Assembly (NCBI GenBank): GCA_024345305.1
Contig: BRON01000020.1
Location: forward strand, 620,001 to 684,000
From: Mrakia gelida
Lineage: Eukaryota > Basidiomycota > Tremellomycetes > Cystofilobasidiales > Mrakiaceae
Direction: 5' to 3'
Length of the DNA stretch: 64,000 bases
In this document: one piece after another, positions 11,358 through 24,356 of the stretch
Numbering within the stretch: position 1 is the first letter of the stretch
Layout of the letters: every line of letters begins with the position of its first letter
Program-made: the position numbers and the translations under genes
Notes under the pieces: model-generated
Database searches by the model: none
Told to the model about the DNA's origin: nothing
The model's input: only the letters and a program-made list of their open reading frames with translations

Positions 11358-13714
11358 ATGTCCTCCCTCCATCGAAGCAACGAAGCAGCTGTGCCTGGCT
11401 GCTTCTCTCCCCTCCAGAAGCTCTTCAGCCGCAAGCAATCTCCGAGCTCAACTTCTTCCTCCTCCTCCCTCCCTCCGACTTCGTCCTCCTCCTCTCCCCC
11501 CGAAGACATCAAGTCTCCCTTCATCTTCTCCAGCACCTTCTCAGACGACCTCCCAGTCTACTCATCGGACGACAAGCTCAACGACTTCTGGTACAGAGCC
11601 GACGTGATGCAAACGGTCAAAGACGAGGTCGCTTCGTTGAGCTCGGATTTGAGGAAGCTCAACCTCAGGATCCATGGTTCGTTCTGACCTTATGTCGCGT
11701 CCTGCAGTCTACCCATGCTTTCGCTGACTTACAGTCCGTTGTTCATTACTCGCAGACAACCCCGAACTCGGATACAAGGAGTTCATCGCCCACAAGACGC
11801 TCACCGAGTATCTTTCGTCTGGGAAGTTCGAGGGCGTCGAAATCACCCCGTCGTTCCATCTCGAGACGGCTTTCAAGGCTACTTTCTCAGGTGGAAAGAA
11901 GGGGAAGCTGATTGGGTTCAACTCGGAGTATGATGCTTTGCCTGGTGAGTCGAAAGCTGTACCAGACGAAAAGAGAACACGTCGAAGACGACGAGCCGTT
12001 CTCTCTCTCTCTTCTTTCGTTTGAGACTCAGAGCTGACCTTTTCCTATCCACTCTTTCTCTCTCAATAGGTGTTGGACATGCCTGTGGTGTTAGTTCTAT
12101 CTCTTCTGCTCCACCTACCACCTCCTCTCGCCACCTCAGGCTGACTTTCCGCCCTCCCGCTCCCTCCTCCTCAGCACAACCTCATCGCCATCTGCGGAGT
12201 AGCAGCCTTCCTCGGTCTTCGCAAAGCCATGATCGCTCACTCTCTCCCTGGGTCACTGATCTTACTCGGAACTCCTGCGGAGGAAGGTCCTGGAGGGAAG
12301 ATCAAGCTGCTCGACGCCGGAGCGTACGAGGGAATGGACGCGTGTTTGATGGTTCGTCTTCCTCCTTCTCGCTTCTCCTGAGCTCGAAAAATGAGCTGAC
12401 CTACGACTTCGGATCAGGCACACCCCGTTGCTGGAGGAGAGGATCCCGCTTCGACTTCTCCTCGAGGAGTTGTCGTGCCGATGCTGGCTGGTCAATCGTT
12501 CAAGGCTCATTTCCTTGGAAAGACGTGAGCTCTGGTCTGCTTCTCATCTTAGATCTCCACGAGCCTTTCGCTGAACCCGTCTTTCCGTCCTTTTGTTCCT
12601 CCAGAGCTCACGCTGCTGCTACACCCTTCGAAGGTAAGTTCCCCCTCAGCTTCGACCTCGTCAGTTCGATCTGACGCGTCTTCGTTCATTCTTCTCGTGT
12701 CTCAGGAATCAACGCTCTTGATGCCGCTGTCATCGCCTACTCGTGAGTGAGAGTTCTTGCTCTGAGCCTTCGACTCGTCTGACTAACGTTCTGACATCTC
12801 ATTCGACGCGTCTCGTCTCGTCTCCCCGTCCCCGCTCAGATCCGTCTCCGCACTTCGACAGCAGATCCACTCCGAGGAACGAATCCACGGAGTCATCGTC
12901 CCTCCACCGGAAGGCTGGGCTTCGAACGTCATTCCTGACAAGTCTACACTCGACGTGAGTTCTTTCGTTCCCTTTCTCGCGACGGGAATCGAAGTCAAAT
13001 CGCTTACTCGAATCCGGACTGACTCACGCTCTCTCGCTCATTCGCGATCAGTACGGAGTACGAGCCCCAACTCTCGAGGCTCTCGACCTCCTCCGAGGTC
13101 GTGTCATCAAGTGCTTCGAGTGAGTGTTCCGTCGCTCGTTCATCAGTTCGAAGTCGAACTGACGGCAACCGTCTTGGTTTTACAGAGCTGCTGCCCTTGC
13201 TACCGGATGCACTCTCACGCTCGATCTCTCAGGAGTCGCTTTCGCCGATCTTCGAAACAATCACTCAATGGGAGACGAGTACGTGAAGGTGAGTCGCGTC
13301 TTAGTCTCGTCGGTCGCCGTCGCGTCCAGTTTCTCACGCGTCGTTGTTTCGTTTCGATGTAGGTCATGAACAAGCTCTACGACTACGACATCACCTTCGA
13401 CAAGGGAATCGCTACTGGGGGAGCGTCTACTGATTTTGGAAACGTGAGTTCTTTGAAAAGCGACTTGGAAGACGTTCGAAATGGACGAACCTGACTTTCG
13501 CCTACCCTTCGTCTTCCTCGTTCAGGTCTCCTACGCCATGCCTGCCCTCCACCCAGCCTTCCCAATTCGATCTCAACCTCTGATGGGCAACCACACTCCC
13601 GGATTCACTGCTGCCGCGAGGAAGATGGGAGCTCACGACGAGGCTCTGAGGACGGCCGTCGGATTGGTGGGAGTTGCGGTTCGTGTTTTGACGGATGAGG
13701 GGTTCAAGCTTTAG
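11358..13714 (+). CDS. M20 metallodipeptidase, PM20D2 type
   Basis: This belongs to the M20 family of two-zinc aminoacylase/dipeptidases. PM20D2 enzymes hydrolyse odd dipeptides such as beta-alanyl-lysine and are regarded as metabolite-repair enzymes. After a Ser/Pro-rich N-terminus (about 55 residues) the catalytic fold begins with LRKLNLRIHDNPELGYKEF. Zinc and active-site motifs follow: GFNSEYDALPGVGHACGHN, then LLGTPAEEGPGGKI and GKTAHAAATPFEG. The C-terminal part has IATGGASTDFGNVSYAMPAL and HTPGFTAAARKMGAHDEAL, both characteristic of this subgroup. About ten exons join in phase, stopping at 13712-13714. The Ser-rich leader has no clear signal peptide, so a cytosolic location is likely. 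Its substrate in this fungus is not known. Confidence 0.93.
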
Positions 13715-14288
13715 ATCTAGACGGTCGATACTGATACATAAATGACGTGGCTCGCGCGACGATAGAAGAAGGTCCGCCTCTGAAGAGAACAGTCAAAAAT
13801 CGAGGTTGACTCGCGGAAAAGGCAGACGCGTCGTCCCTTCGCCTCGATTCCCCTTCTTTCGCTTTCCCGGTTCTCGAGCGTCCAACGTTGTCTAAACATA
13901 CCTTCCCCAGCCCCCTCTCATCCTCCTCGGATCTCTTCCTCCTCCCATCTCTCCCTCAGAGCTAGATCATGACGAGGGAAACAGTCGAAGGCGGGGCAGG
14001 ACTCGACGGGCGAGAGCCGACAACAGATCTCTCTCTTTCTGATGCAGATTTTCCGCCAAAGTCTCGATGTAAGATGAAAGAAAGTTGCATGGGAGTGTTC
14101 AGCTGAGTCTGGGCTTCGAAACGGAAGGTCTTGACACGCGCGAGACTTTCTGTAAAGCCGAAAAACGGTCCGGTCCGTCCGAGCACTTCGAGCGAGCTGG
14201 CTCCCTCCCTCCCTCCTTCCTTCCTCAAACCACCACGACCGTTCCCAATCCATCTCCCTTCAAATCACCCCCTCTTCTATCTTCAATC
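13715..14288. promoter_or_regulatory. intergenic region upstream of FBP1
   Basis: The region holds the 3' flank of the dipeptidase and the upstream region of fructose-bisphosphatase. A CCTCCCTCCCTCCTTCCTTC tract lies at about 14202-14225, just before the ATG at 14289. No other gene is seen. Confidence 0.5.
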
Positions 14289-16635
14289 ATGGCCGACCAG
14301 AACACTGAGCTTATGACCCTTACGAGGTGAGTAGAGGAGCGAGAGGAGGAGAGAAGCAGCTGATTGGAACGAGAGAGAGCGAGAGCTGACCGTCAGCCCT
14401 GTCCTTCCTTGATCTAGACATGTTCTCACTGAGCAGCAGAACCTCGGATCTGCCGCTTCTGGAGATCTCACTCTTCTTCTCATCGCCATCCAACTCACCT
14501 CCAAATTCATCTCTACCAACGTCAGGAAGGCCAGTCTCATCAACCTGTTCGTCTCAATCTCATCTCCCTCCCTCCTTCCTCTTCCGTTCCGTCCGTCTCC
14601 TCGCGAGCTTCAGAGCTCGTCTTCTCGTCCTTTCTTTCCATTCTTGAGCTGACTTTCATACTCTTCTGCTTCCCCTGTACAGGGTCGGACTCGCTGGAGG
14701 AGCTGTGAACGTTCAAGGGGAGGAGCAGAAGAAGCTGGACATCCTCTCGGACGACATCATGGTCTCCTCCCTCATCGCCTCCGGAAAGTGTGCAGTCCTC
14801 GTCTCAGAAGAACGAGACGACGCCGTCATCGTACCTGAAGGAAAGCAGCATGGGCAGTACTGTGTCGTCTTTGACCCTCTCGATGGAAGCAGGTACGTCG
14901 CCCTCTCCATTCCTCCCCCTCATCATCATCTCTCTCCCCTCCCTCCCTCCGTCCTCCTCCTCCTTTGCCCCGCGATAAACATCGGCCGACTCCCAGAGCT
15001 GCTGTATAGAGAACCCTGTTTCGCTGACCTGGTTCTCTTCTTGTCCTTGTCTTCTATAGTAACATCGATGCTGGTGTGAACGTGAGTCCTGCTTTGTCGA
15101 AAGCGAGAGCTTCCGTCACACGACCCGCTCTCGGGTGGAAAGGAGGAGAGGGGAGAGCGAGAGGGCTGACTTCTCGGGTTCTTCTTGATGCTTGCTTCCT
15201 CATCTCGAAACAGATTGGAACCATCTTCGGAATCTACAAAGTCGTGAGTACTCCTATCCATTCAATCGTCCATGTTGAGCTCTGGAGGAAGGGAAGCGAG
15301 TGCTGGCGAGGAGGAGGGAGCTCGAACGAAGGAAGCTAGCTTGGAACCCGAGCTGAACAGATCATATCTCCTTCCTTTCCCTTCTAAAGCGACCTGGATC
15401 CAAGGGTACCATCGAGGACGTTCTCCGACCCGGATCGGAGATGGTCGCTGCTGGTTACACTATGTGAGTGCTCCTTTTCGTTTTTCTCGTCAAGCTCGTG
15501 AAAGAGCCCACGACGCGCTTCGAGCGGAAGGCTCTCTTTCGAGTCGAGTATACCTCCCTCGAGGTTTTGCTGACCTCTGATTGCTCGTGTGATGCTTTGA
15601 TGTATAGGTACGGATCCTCTGCCAACTTGGTTCTCACCACCGGTAACGGAGTTAGCGGATACACTCTCGACTCTGCCCTCGGAGAGTTCATTCTCACCCA
15701 CCCCAACGTTCGTTCATCTCTCTGATCGCCTTCCCTTCTGAGCTCTCTCTCGAATGTTCCCCAGCTCATGCTGACTCCTCCGGGTCCTCCTCTTCCGAAA
15801 CGCTCTCAACAGATCCGAATCCCTCCCCGAGGAGCCATCTACTCGTTCAACGAGGGAAACTCGATGTACTTCCACGAGCCTACCAGGAAGTACCTCGAGT
15901 CGATCAAGTTCCCTGGAGAGGGAAAGAAGCCTTACTCGGCGAGGTACATTGGATCCATGGTTGCTGGTTCGTTCACCTTCCCCATCATCTCCTCTCCTCG
16001 CCTCGAGCTCCCCTCCTCCTATCTCCCTCACCTCTCGTTTCCGCTCGCTCACACTCTTCCCACCTCCCTTCCCACCCAAACCAGATGTCCACCGAACCCT
16101 TCTCTACGGAGGAATCTTTGGGTGAGTCTCCTTTTCCGCTTCCTTCAGCCCTCTCGACGCGAGACGGACCCGCCCTTTGCCGAGCTTGAACTTCGAGCTC
16201 AATCGAGTTTTGTTCTGACCTGCCTTCCGTCTCCGCTTTCTCGGTTCTGTTTCCGATGCAGATACCCCGGGGACACCAAGACCAAGACTGGTAAACTCAG
16301 ACTTCTCTACGAGGCTTTCCGTGAGTGCTCTCGTCTTTCCCATCTCCTCCCTCGTTCGTTCGAGCTCAACTGACTCCTCCCTTCGCTCTCCTCCTCCATC
16401 CTCGCTTCCCACCGTCTCTCATCTCGCTCGTTCCCTCCCTCACCCACTCGCCCCTCATTTCACTCCTTCCTCCCTCCCAGCCATGGCCATGCTGATGGAG
16501 CAAGCCGGAGGACTCGCCTCGACTGGAACCGGACGAATCCTCGATATCCAGCCAACGTCGATCCACGAGAGGTGTCCTGTCTTCCTTGGATCCAAGGAGG
16601 ACGTTGAGGACTGCTTGAAGTTCTACAAGCAGTAG
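14289..16635 (+). CDS. FBP1: fructose-1,6-bisphosphatase
   Basis: It hydrolyses fructose-1,6-bisphosphate to fructose-6-phosphate, the committed step of gluconeogenesis, in the cytosol. The protein starts [20 protein letters not shown]. Family motifs run in order: [31 protein letters not shown], the metal site [26 protein letters not shown]-like and [20 protein letters not shown], the FBPase loop [40 protein letters not shown], and ending [16 protein letters not shown]. About 340 residues, as in yeast (348). Ten or so introns interrupt it, which is dense for this gene. The N-terminus begins Met-Ala, so the Met-Pro start that yeast GID degradation relies on is absent, and I see no RRxS site near the N-terminus. 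Glucose-triggered turnover, if present, would have to work differently. Confidence 0.98.
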
Positions 16636-17504
16636 GTTGGGGGTCGTTGAGGTCGGGCTAGCTGGCAGTTGTATTGGGATCAGGGAGGCAGGGACGCGCG
16701 ATGGGAGCGATGGGCGATGGATGTATTCTTCTTTCGTTATCGTCGTGTAGTCGATCCTTGGGTGAGAGCCGAGCAGCTCCTCGAACATCAAGAAAATGCA
16801 AACTTCTTCTCTGCGACGCGACCCTCCCTCGGCGCATTTCCCCCCTCCCTCCTCCCCGCACTCCTCTCGAAAGGAAAGGGACGAGCTCAAGCTCAACCTC
16901 CTTTCCTTCTTCAAACCTTCACCTTCACCCTCCCTTCAGCCTTCCGCTGGGATGCCCTACTTCTCTTCGGATCCATCCTCCTCGTCCTCTTCGTCCACCC
17001 CACTGCCAGCTTCGAACGCTCTCACTCCCTCCTCGGACGCAACGACGAAAGCTGCTCTAGATCCCCTTCTCGCTCTCCCTCCCCCTCCTCCTCTCCCAAG
17101 TGCCGCTGCCGCTTCAACCTCAGGGCCTTCGAGCGCGAACTCCTCCAGACCTGCGAGTCTTTACAATCCTCGGTCTGCGTCCGCAGCTGTGCCAGTGGGA
17201 GAGGTAGGAGGGGGCGGAGTTGGGAAGTATGGATCTGTTGGAGGAAGTCGAGCGAGACCGTTGATGAGACCTGTGAGGGGGTCAGGAAGAGGTGAGTGGG
17301 ATTTGGCTTTGGAAGTTGAGCTTGTATAGAAGATGAGGGCGGAGTTGAGGAGAGGGAGGGGAGGAGAGAGAGCAGGAATAGATGAGGAGGGTTGAGCTCA
17401 TCATCACCTCCTTTCCTTTCCTTCCTCTTCCTTGCCGTCATATCATCGCCCTTATCTCGAGAGAGAGCGAGGCGGCTGTATGCGTCTCTCTCCCAACGAC
17501 CAGC
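16636..17504. other. upstream region with a Ser/Pro-rich open frame
   Basis: It separates FBP1 from the ArAE transporter. An open frame starting [20 protein letters not shown] at 16952 runs to 17295 and ends in a plausible donor (GTGAGT at 17292). I could not join it in phase to the next coding frame using the acceptor at 17503. It may be an N-terminal exon of the transporter with another acceptor, or the 5' leader. Confidence 0.4.
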
Positions 17505-20500
17505 ATGCTTCATCCTCTCTACAACGCTCCTCCTCCTGCTCCTGCTCGACGACCTAAACTGACGGTTCTCCCTTCTCCAACCTCTCGTCGTCCAGCTCCC
17601 TCCTCCTCCTCCTTCAGCACCTCAGCCAACCCCAACGCAGCCCTCCCTCGCCCACCTCCTCACGCTTCCTCCTCCTCCTACTCAACAGCTCTCCTCTCAA
17701 GCAGTGGCCGAGAGCCATGGCGGTTCTTCTCCCCCAACTCGATCCCTAATCCAGCTCTTCAAACTCCACTCCTCCCTCTCGCTTCCCCTCGCTCTCAACA
17801 TCGTTCCTCAACCAGAAAAACAACCGATACCAGTCGTCCCTTCTCTTTCGCTCCTTCTTCCTCCACTCAAGACGATCGCGATGGAGACGACACGAGGGGA
17901 AGCGAAGGAGGAGGAGGACTAGGAGCCTGGGGAGTCTTCGCTCTGATGCAGCAGCAAGACAACAACGACGCGGGAAGAGGGCATCGTTCCTCCTCTCTCG
18001 GATTCGGAGGTCCCTCAACCAACTCAGAGAGCGGCTTCTCCCTCGGACGAGCCAGTACCTCCTCCATCGGAACCGTAAACACTCGTCGACATCGCGAAAC
18101 CACCCCCTCTGGAACGTCGTCGGAAACGAGCTCGCTCGGAGGAGGGAGCAGCGTCGGTCGAGCTGGAGTTGGGGGATGGGATATCCTCAACGGGGGAGCG
18201 AGATCGTCCTTCACTCGAGGAGGAGACGACTCAGGAGGACCGATGCTAGTGAGCTCACCACCATCGATGATGCATCATCCCCAGCAGGAGGAAGCGGGGA
18301 GTCTTCTTTCTTCGTCCTCCCTCGCGTCGCAGTCCTCGCACCTTCGCCACCAATCCTCGTCCTCGACCAACGGATCCTACACCCAACCCTTCCCACCTCC
18401 TTCTCCTTCTCGACCAAAACCAAACCAAGCAGGAGCTCCCGACCCAACCTTCCACGAACAAATCCATCATCCAGTGGATCAGTCCATCCCTGAAGACGAT
18501 GTCGAGGAGGAGGACGACGAGGAGCTCACGACGCCGAAACCGAGTCAGATCAACCTCCCTCCCGTCACAGGCAACCTACTCGGCACACCCACGCGAGTGG
18601 GAGGAGGAGAGGGAGGGAAACCGATGCTTTCCCCAAGGTTCGTCGAACAAGTTAGGCCGTCGCAGGCGAGGACGAGCGAGGAACGAGCTGGAGGTGGGCA
18701 GGGAGGGAGTGGGGGGAAGGAGAGGTGGTGGCGACGAGGTGGAGAAGGAGGAGGGGGAAAGGGAGGGTGGGTGAGATGGAAATTGAGGGGTTTGGAGAGG
18801 AGGGAGGTGGATGTGCTGAAGGTGAGTCGCGCTCAAGCTCTCACACTCTTCCCTCAGTCGGTTTCGCCTTCCTCCTCTTCCTCGTTCCTCGTTCCTTCCT
18901 TCGACGCTCTCGAGCTTGCGAGTGGAGGGGGAGGAAAGGAAGCAAGGGAGAGGGAACGAACGTACGAAACTCGAAACTGACGCGTCGCTCTCCTTCTTTG
19001 GCTTCGCTTCGCAGTGCGCCGTAGCCTACTTCCTCGCCTCGTTGTTCACGTTCGTGCCGAGGTTGAATGCTTTGCTTCCGACGCCTACGAATGCTCAGTG
19101 AGTTCGGCGAAACATTCAGTTGAGACGAAGGGAAGGGGAAGGAGAGCTGACCGTGTTGTGTTTGTGGGGGACTGAACCGGAATCGAACAGCATGGTGGTG
19201 AGTCTCTTATTCAAACCCCACCCTTTCGCTCGCAGATCTGCATATGCTGACATAGAATTGACTTTGTTTCGGCGCAGGCGACGATCTCGGTCTACTGTGA
19301 GTTGATCGAAGGGGATGAACGAGAGAGACGCGTCGAGTTCGAGTCGAACTGACCTCCCTCCTCTCTCTCCCACCATCCACCCACCCACCCTCCCTCCCAC
19401 CCTCCCACCCTCCCCCACTCCCGCCCGCCGAACCCCACCCACTCACCCAACCCACCCAGACAACCCCGCCAAATCCGTCGGAGCCATGATTGAAGCCGAT
19501 CTCTTCTGTCTCTTCATCTCTCTCTTCACCTCCCTCATCTCCCTCGCCGCCGTCGGAACCCTCAAAGCAGCGGACGAGATCAACTCGGAAATGGGGGATT
19601 GGTTGGCTTTGTTCTTTTGGCTGGGTGGGGCTGTTAGCGTGTTGGCTTGGTTGAAGAATTGGGTGGGGAAGGGGAGCTTTAATGTGAGTTTGAAAGGGAA
19701 GGAACGAAGGGACGAAGGGGGGAGACGCGTCGAGAACGAAACGAGAACGCGAGCTGACTTCCGCTTTCTCCTCTTCCCTCCCCCTTCTGTCGCTTCTTCT
19801 TTCTGCCCCCGCCCATCCCTCTCCCCTCCCCCAGACCGCCACCTCCATGGGCTTCCTCGTCATGTCCATCGTCATCGTCAAGGAAGGAGGTCTCTCCAAA
19901 CTCCTCGAAACCCTCCTCGTCGTCGTCCTGGGCACAACCATCTCGAACCTCGTCTGCTTCACCCTCGCTCCTCACTCAGCTTCATCAAAACTCAAATCAG
20001 ACATCAACGAAACCCTCACGTCGTTCTCGACCCTCCTCTCCATCCTCTCCCAAACGTTCCTCCTCGACCCGTTCCCCTCCCCGCTCACTCAACCTCAACC
20101 CAACGACGCGAACGCGAACGGAAACGGCAACGCCAACTCCAACCCTTCACCCAAACCCCAACCCTCCTCGCCGCCGCCCCAACAATCCCTCTCCTCCGCC
20201 GTCCAAGCCCACGAGAAATCCTTCAAGGGACTCAAAACCAACCTCGCCGAAGCCAAATCCGAGTTCCTCGATCCTCGAATCCAACGAACAGGGAAAGCCT
20301 ACGATGCCGTCGTCGACAGTTTGACGAGGCTCGCTCAGCATCTGACGGGGATGAGGAGTGGGACGGGGCTGCAGGTCGAGTTGATGAATGCTCAGAGGGA
20401 GGGGAGGATCGTTCTTGATGAGTTCGGGCAGGACGAAGGAGATGGGGATGGTGGAGGGGAGAAGGACGGGTTGAAGAGTCCTAGTTGGAGTCCTGTGGGA

Positions 20501-23500
20501 GTGACGAAGGAGAAGGGACGGGAAGGAGGGAAGGCGAGGGCGAGTTCGGATTACTTTGGGGCGGTGGGAGGGGTTGGAGTTGGGATTGGAGAAGCCGAGG
20601 AGGAGGAGGAGGAGTTCGACGAGGAGGATAGGAAGCTGGCGGAGGATGCGAATCTGTTCGCTGAGGTGCGAGAGCATGTTGGACCTCAGTTGAGAGCTTT
20701 GACGGTGAGTCCTCCTTCCCGTCGCGTCGATTCGCTCGCTTTCCTCCCTTTATTCCTCTCCTTCGACCCACCTCTCTTAGCTCTCTTTCGAACTGAACCT
20801 CACACCCTTGCTCCCCTCGTCTTCATCAGATTGCCTCAACAACCACCCTCCTCAAGATCCGTTCCACCTTCGACCCAGCCGATCGATCCTCGTGCGACTT
20901 CGACGAGCTTCGAGAAGACCTTTCGGCGGCTCACAAGGCTTTTCAATCGGCTTCGATCGGATCAATCCTTCATCTGTACGGAGGAGGCGGGGATGAGAAG
21001 GGAGAGGGGATGGAGACGGCGAAGGGTCCGAAGGAGTCCGTGTTTTTGGTTTTCTAGTGAGCGACGCGTCTCTTTCCGTCCGCTCTCCATCGTCGACATT
21101 CGACTGCCCGCGTCGAACAGCACCGACTCAATATCCTCTTTTTCGTTGCTTGGTTCACTTCGCCTCCTCACAGCTTCATCTTCACCCTCGACGAATTCGC
21201 CCGAGAGCTTCTCTTCCTCCTCGATTCGATGGGAGAGATCGAGGATCAAGAACGATTGCTCGATTCGCAACGAAGTTTCTTAGGATGGAAGTGGATCTGG
21301 AGCTTGTTGACGAGGAGGAGGAAGAGAGTTGGAGCGACGGGTGGGAGGCCGAGGGAGAGGAGGACTCTCAGGAGGAGGATGTGTGAGTCGTTGCTTTCCC
21401 CTCTACGTGCCCGCTCCCCTCTCTCTCTTTTCCCTTTCATCTCAGTGTTATTTGAGACCCTCCCTTTCATCTCGAACTGCGATCACGGACTTGATCTCCC
21501 TCGCTTCGTTCCACAGCTCGACTCATCCCCATCGACCCCTCGGAGTTCATCCCCACCTTCCCTCGAAAGTCCAAGGACGCGCCTGGAACGGTCACCAACC
21601 CCGGGAGAGACAACATGACGTTCAAGGGGAGGATGCTGCATACCGTTTGGGAGATGGCTTCGAGAGCGAGGAAGCAGGATATCAAGTGTGAGTCGCGCCA
21701 ACCCGTCTTTTTCCTTCCTCGTTCGACGCGACTCGACTCGATCGAAGCTGACCTCGACCTGTCTCGTCTCGCTGGGCTCGGCTCGGATTCGACAGACGCC
21801 TTCAAAGTCGGAATGGCTACGACTCTGCTTGCTGCTCCTGCGTTCACGGAGACTTGGAAGGAGACGTTCTAGTGAGTCGATTCGACGCGTCGAGCTCGTT
21901 CTCGCCTCGAACGACGCTGATCCGTTTTCCGTTCATCTTCAGCGAGTACCGAGGAGAATGGGCTCTGGTTTCGGTACGTTCCCAGCACCTCACGTCTTCT
22001 CCGGCACGTGTGCTGAACATTCCTTGTGCCTCTTTCCACCAGTTCTTCGCAACGATGGCGCCGACTCTGTGAGTTCCCCTCGCTCGCTCGTCCTCCTTGA
22101 CGATCCTCTCGATCCTCGCTAAATCTTTCTCCCCCCCCCCCCCCCCCCCCCTCCCCTTCTCTCCAGTGGCCAAACTAACTTCCTCAGTCTTCATCGAATC
22201 CTCGGAACGATGTGAGCTCGCCGCGTCCCTTCGCTTTCCTCGCTCGAACAAACCTGACCTCTTGTTCGCGTTCCTTCGTCAGGTTCGGAGCTCTCGCCGC
22301 TGCGACGATCTACACCCTCTTCCCCGAGAATCCCTACGTCCTACCCATCTTCGGCTTCTTCTTCAGCATCCCTTGCTTCTACTACATCGTCAACAAACCC
22401 GTCTACGCGAGTTCTGGTCGATTCGGTGCGTCTTCTTGCTCTTCTCTCGATGCGTCTCCGGAATGAACCCGACCTACGATTCTCTTCCTCTTCTTCTACT
22501 CTTGCAGTCCTCCTCACCTACAACTTGACGGCTCTCTTCTCGTACAACGTTCGAGAGAGGGACACGCCCGTTTGGTCCATCGCCTGGCATCGATTCCTCT
22601 CGGTCTCGATCGGAGTTCTATACACTCTTGTCGTGTCGAGATATTGGTGGCCGTACGAGGCGAGAAGGGTGAGTTCGCGACCTTCCTCCTTTTCACTCGA
22701 TCTCTCGCTAACCTGCTCTCGTCGCGTCTCCTCCAGGAACTTCGAAACGCTCTCTCCGAGTCAGTCCGCTCTCTCTCTGTCCTCTGCTTGAAACCTCCGA
22801 CGCTGACTCAACGCGTCCCTCTCGTTCAACAGCTTCCTCATCGACCTCTCGTTCCTCTACACTCGACTCGTCGCAACCTTCTCTGGCGCTCGATCGAGCA
22901 CGGATCTCAGCAACTTCGACGCTCGAATCCTCGTCGACGGGGACGAACCGGACTCAGAAAGGACAAACTTGCTTCAAGCTGAGTTTGCGAACAGTCCTCT
23001 GAATCCTTCAGTTCGGGAGTTCATGTCCATGTGAGTTTCTCGACCTCTTCGTGCTCGTTTTCGGAATCCTCGAGACTGACCCGATCGCCTGCGTTTTTTC
23101 TCGCAGGGAACTTCACCTCCAACTCGCTCTCATCGATCTTCGAGGACTTCTGGATGCGGCGACGAAGGAACCTCGACTGAAGGGACCGTTCCCTCGAAGT
23201 GAGTCTCGCGTATCGCTCTCGCTCGACTTCGTCGACGCAGCTGACAACCTCCTTCTTCTTCGACGCTCAGAACTCTACAACGCCATCCTCGTCAGCTCCC
23301 AAACCATGCTTGATCGGTTCCACTCCATGAGATGCGTGGTCAATCGAGATGAGTGGGACGCTGTGAGTTCTCTTCCACGCTTTAAAGTCTCGAGAAGCGT
23401 TCAGCTGAGTCGACCTGCCTTCTTCCCTTCCAGGTCGTCCAACGAGACTTCATTCGACCCGTGAACCGAGAGAGACGAGAGCTCGTTCGTCCCCTTCTCC

Positions 23501-23972
23501 TCGTCAACCTTCGTCGCGTCTCGCTGACTCGGACCTTGCGCTCGTCCAACTTCGTTCAAAACAGGTCGGAAACGTCCTCCTCTACTTCTCCACCCTCGCC
23601 GCTGGTTTCCGACTCAAGACACCTCTCCCACCCTACCTCCCTCCCGCCGAGAAGGCTCGAGTCCGCCTGCTTGAGAAGGTCGAGAGCTTGACAGTCGTCA
23701 AACGAGGAAAGGACGGAGGAGCTCGTCATCTGTTGTTCTTCTCTTGTGAGTCCCATTTCTGCCCTTCCATCTTCCTCAACGAGTTGCTGACCCACTCTCT
23801 TTTCGCGTTCACATAGACGTTCTCGCCATGGCAGGAATCATCAAGGAGTTGGAGTACCTCGGAGGACTTCAGCAGGACGCGTTTGGTGTGATTGGAGGGA
23901 CGACGGCTCAGTTCGAGGCTTTGTTTACGATGGAGGAAGAGCAGCGGGAGTACGAGGACGAGGATCAATAGA
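17505..23972 (+). CDS. ArAE / fusaric-acid-resistance-like integral membrane protein (DUF2421 type)
   Basis: This is a large putative aromatic-acid exporter-like membrane protein related to fungal Bre4 and plant aluminium-activated transporters. About 450 Ser/Pro/Gly-rich residues form a disordered N-terminus. Then come paired hydrophobic blocks: CAVAYFLASLFTFVPRLNAL, EADLFCLFISLFTSLISLAA, WLALFFWLGGAVSVLAWL, FLVMSIVIVKEGG and LLVVVLGTTISNLVCFTLAP. A charged cytosolic domain follows (about 20000-21380). The second membrane half contains YAFKVGMATTLLAAPAF, EYRGEWALVSFFATMAP, FGALAAATIYTLFPENPYVL and IFGFFFSIPCFYYIVNKPVY. The tail has LHLQLALIDLRGLLDAATKE, as in the DUF2421 region. Start is tentative (MLHPLYNAPPPAP). 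One junction (exon ending near 21382, acceptor 21516) is out by one base with standard sites. An intron carries a poly-C run. Function is inferred from fold only. Confidence 0.85.
22130..22151 (+). repeat. poly-C tract inside an intron
   Basis: About 21 consecutive C residues lie in the intron that ends at the acceptor CTCCAG near 22166. The run occupies the position of the usual pyrimidine tract between branch and acceptor. On the minus strand it is poly-G. The exact length is uncertain in any assembly. Confidence 0.9.
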
Positions 23973-24356
23973 TAGATTTTGTGATGACCTGATGAATAGA
24001 AACGACCTCCAAGCCTACCGGAGAACGAAAGATAACGAAATAAGAGGCGGGTCTCGATCGATCGACGCGTGCCTGATTTCGCGCGCGTCGAGTTTGAGAC
24101 ACGTCGCGTCCACGATCAGGAAAACCTTCCTCGATCTCCTCACCAAAAACTTCGAGTCACTCACTGCTCTAGACTCAAAGCTGTTGCAGGTCAGGTGATT
24201 CTGGCATTGAGTGGGAGGGGGAGAGAGAGGGAGGGGAGGACTCGAGGCGGTCGCACTCTCAACCACATCCACCAAAGCTCACCACCTCGACTCTCGACGC
24301 TCTTCAAGCTCAGACACTCGCACCCGTCAAATCAGACCTCCTCAAACCTATCAAAC
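23973..24356. promoter_or_regulatory. intergenic region before the 24357 gene
   Basis: It holds the 3' flank of the ArAE gene and a C/A-rich leader before ATG 24357. Two ACGCGT/GCGCG-type blocks occur near 24064-24090. No gene is seen. Confidence 0.45.
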
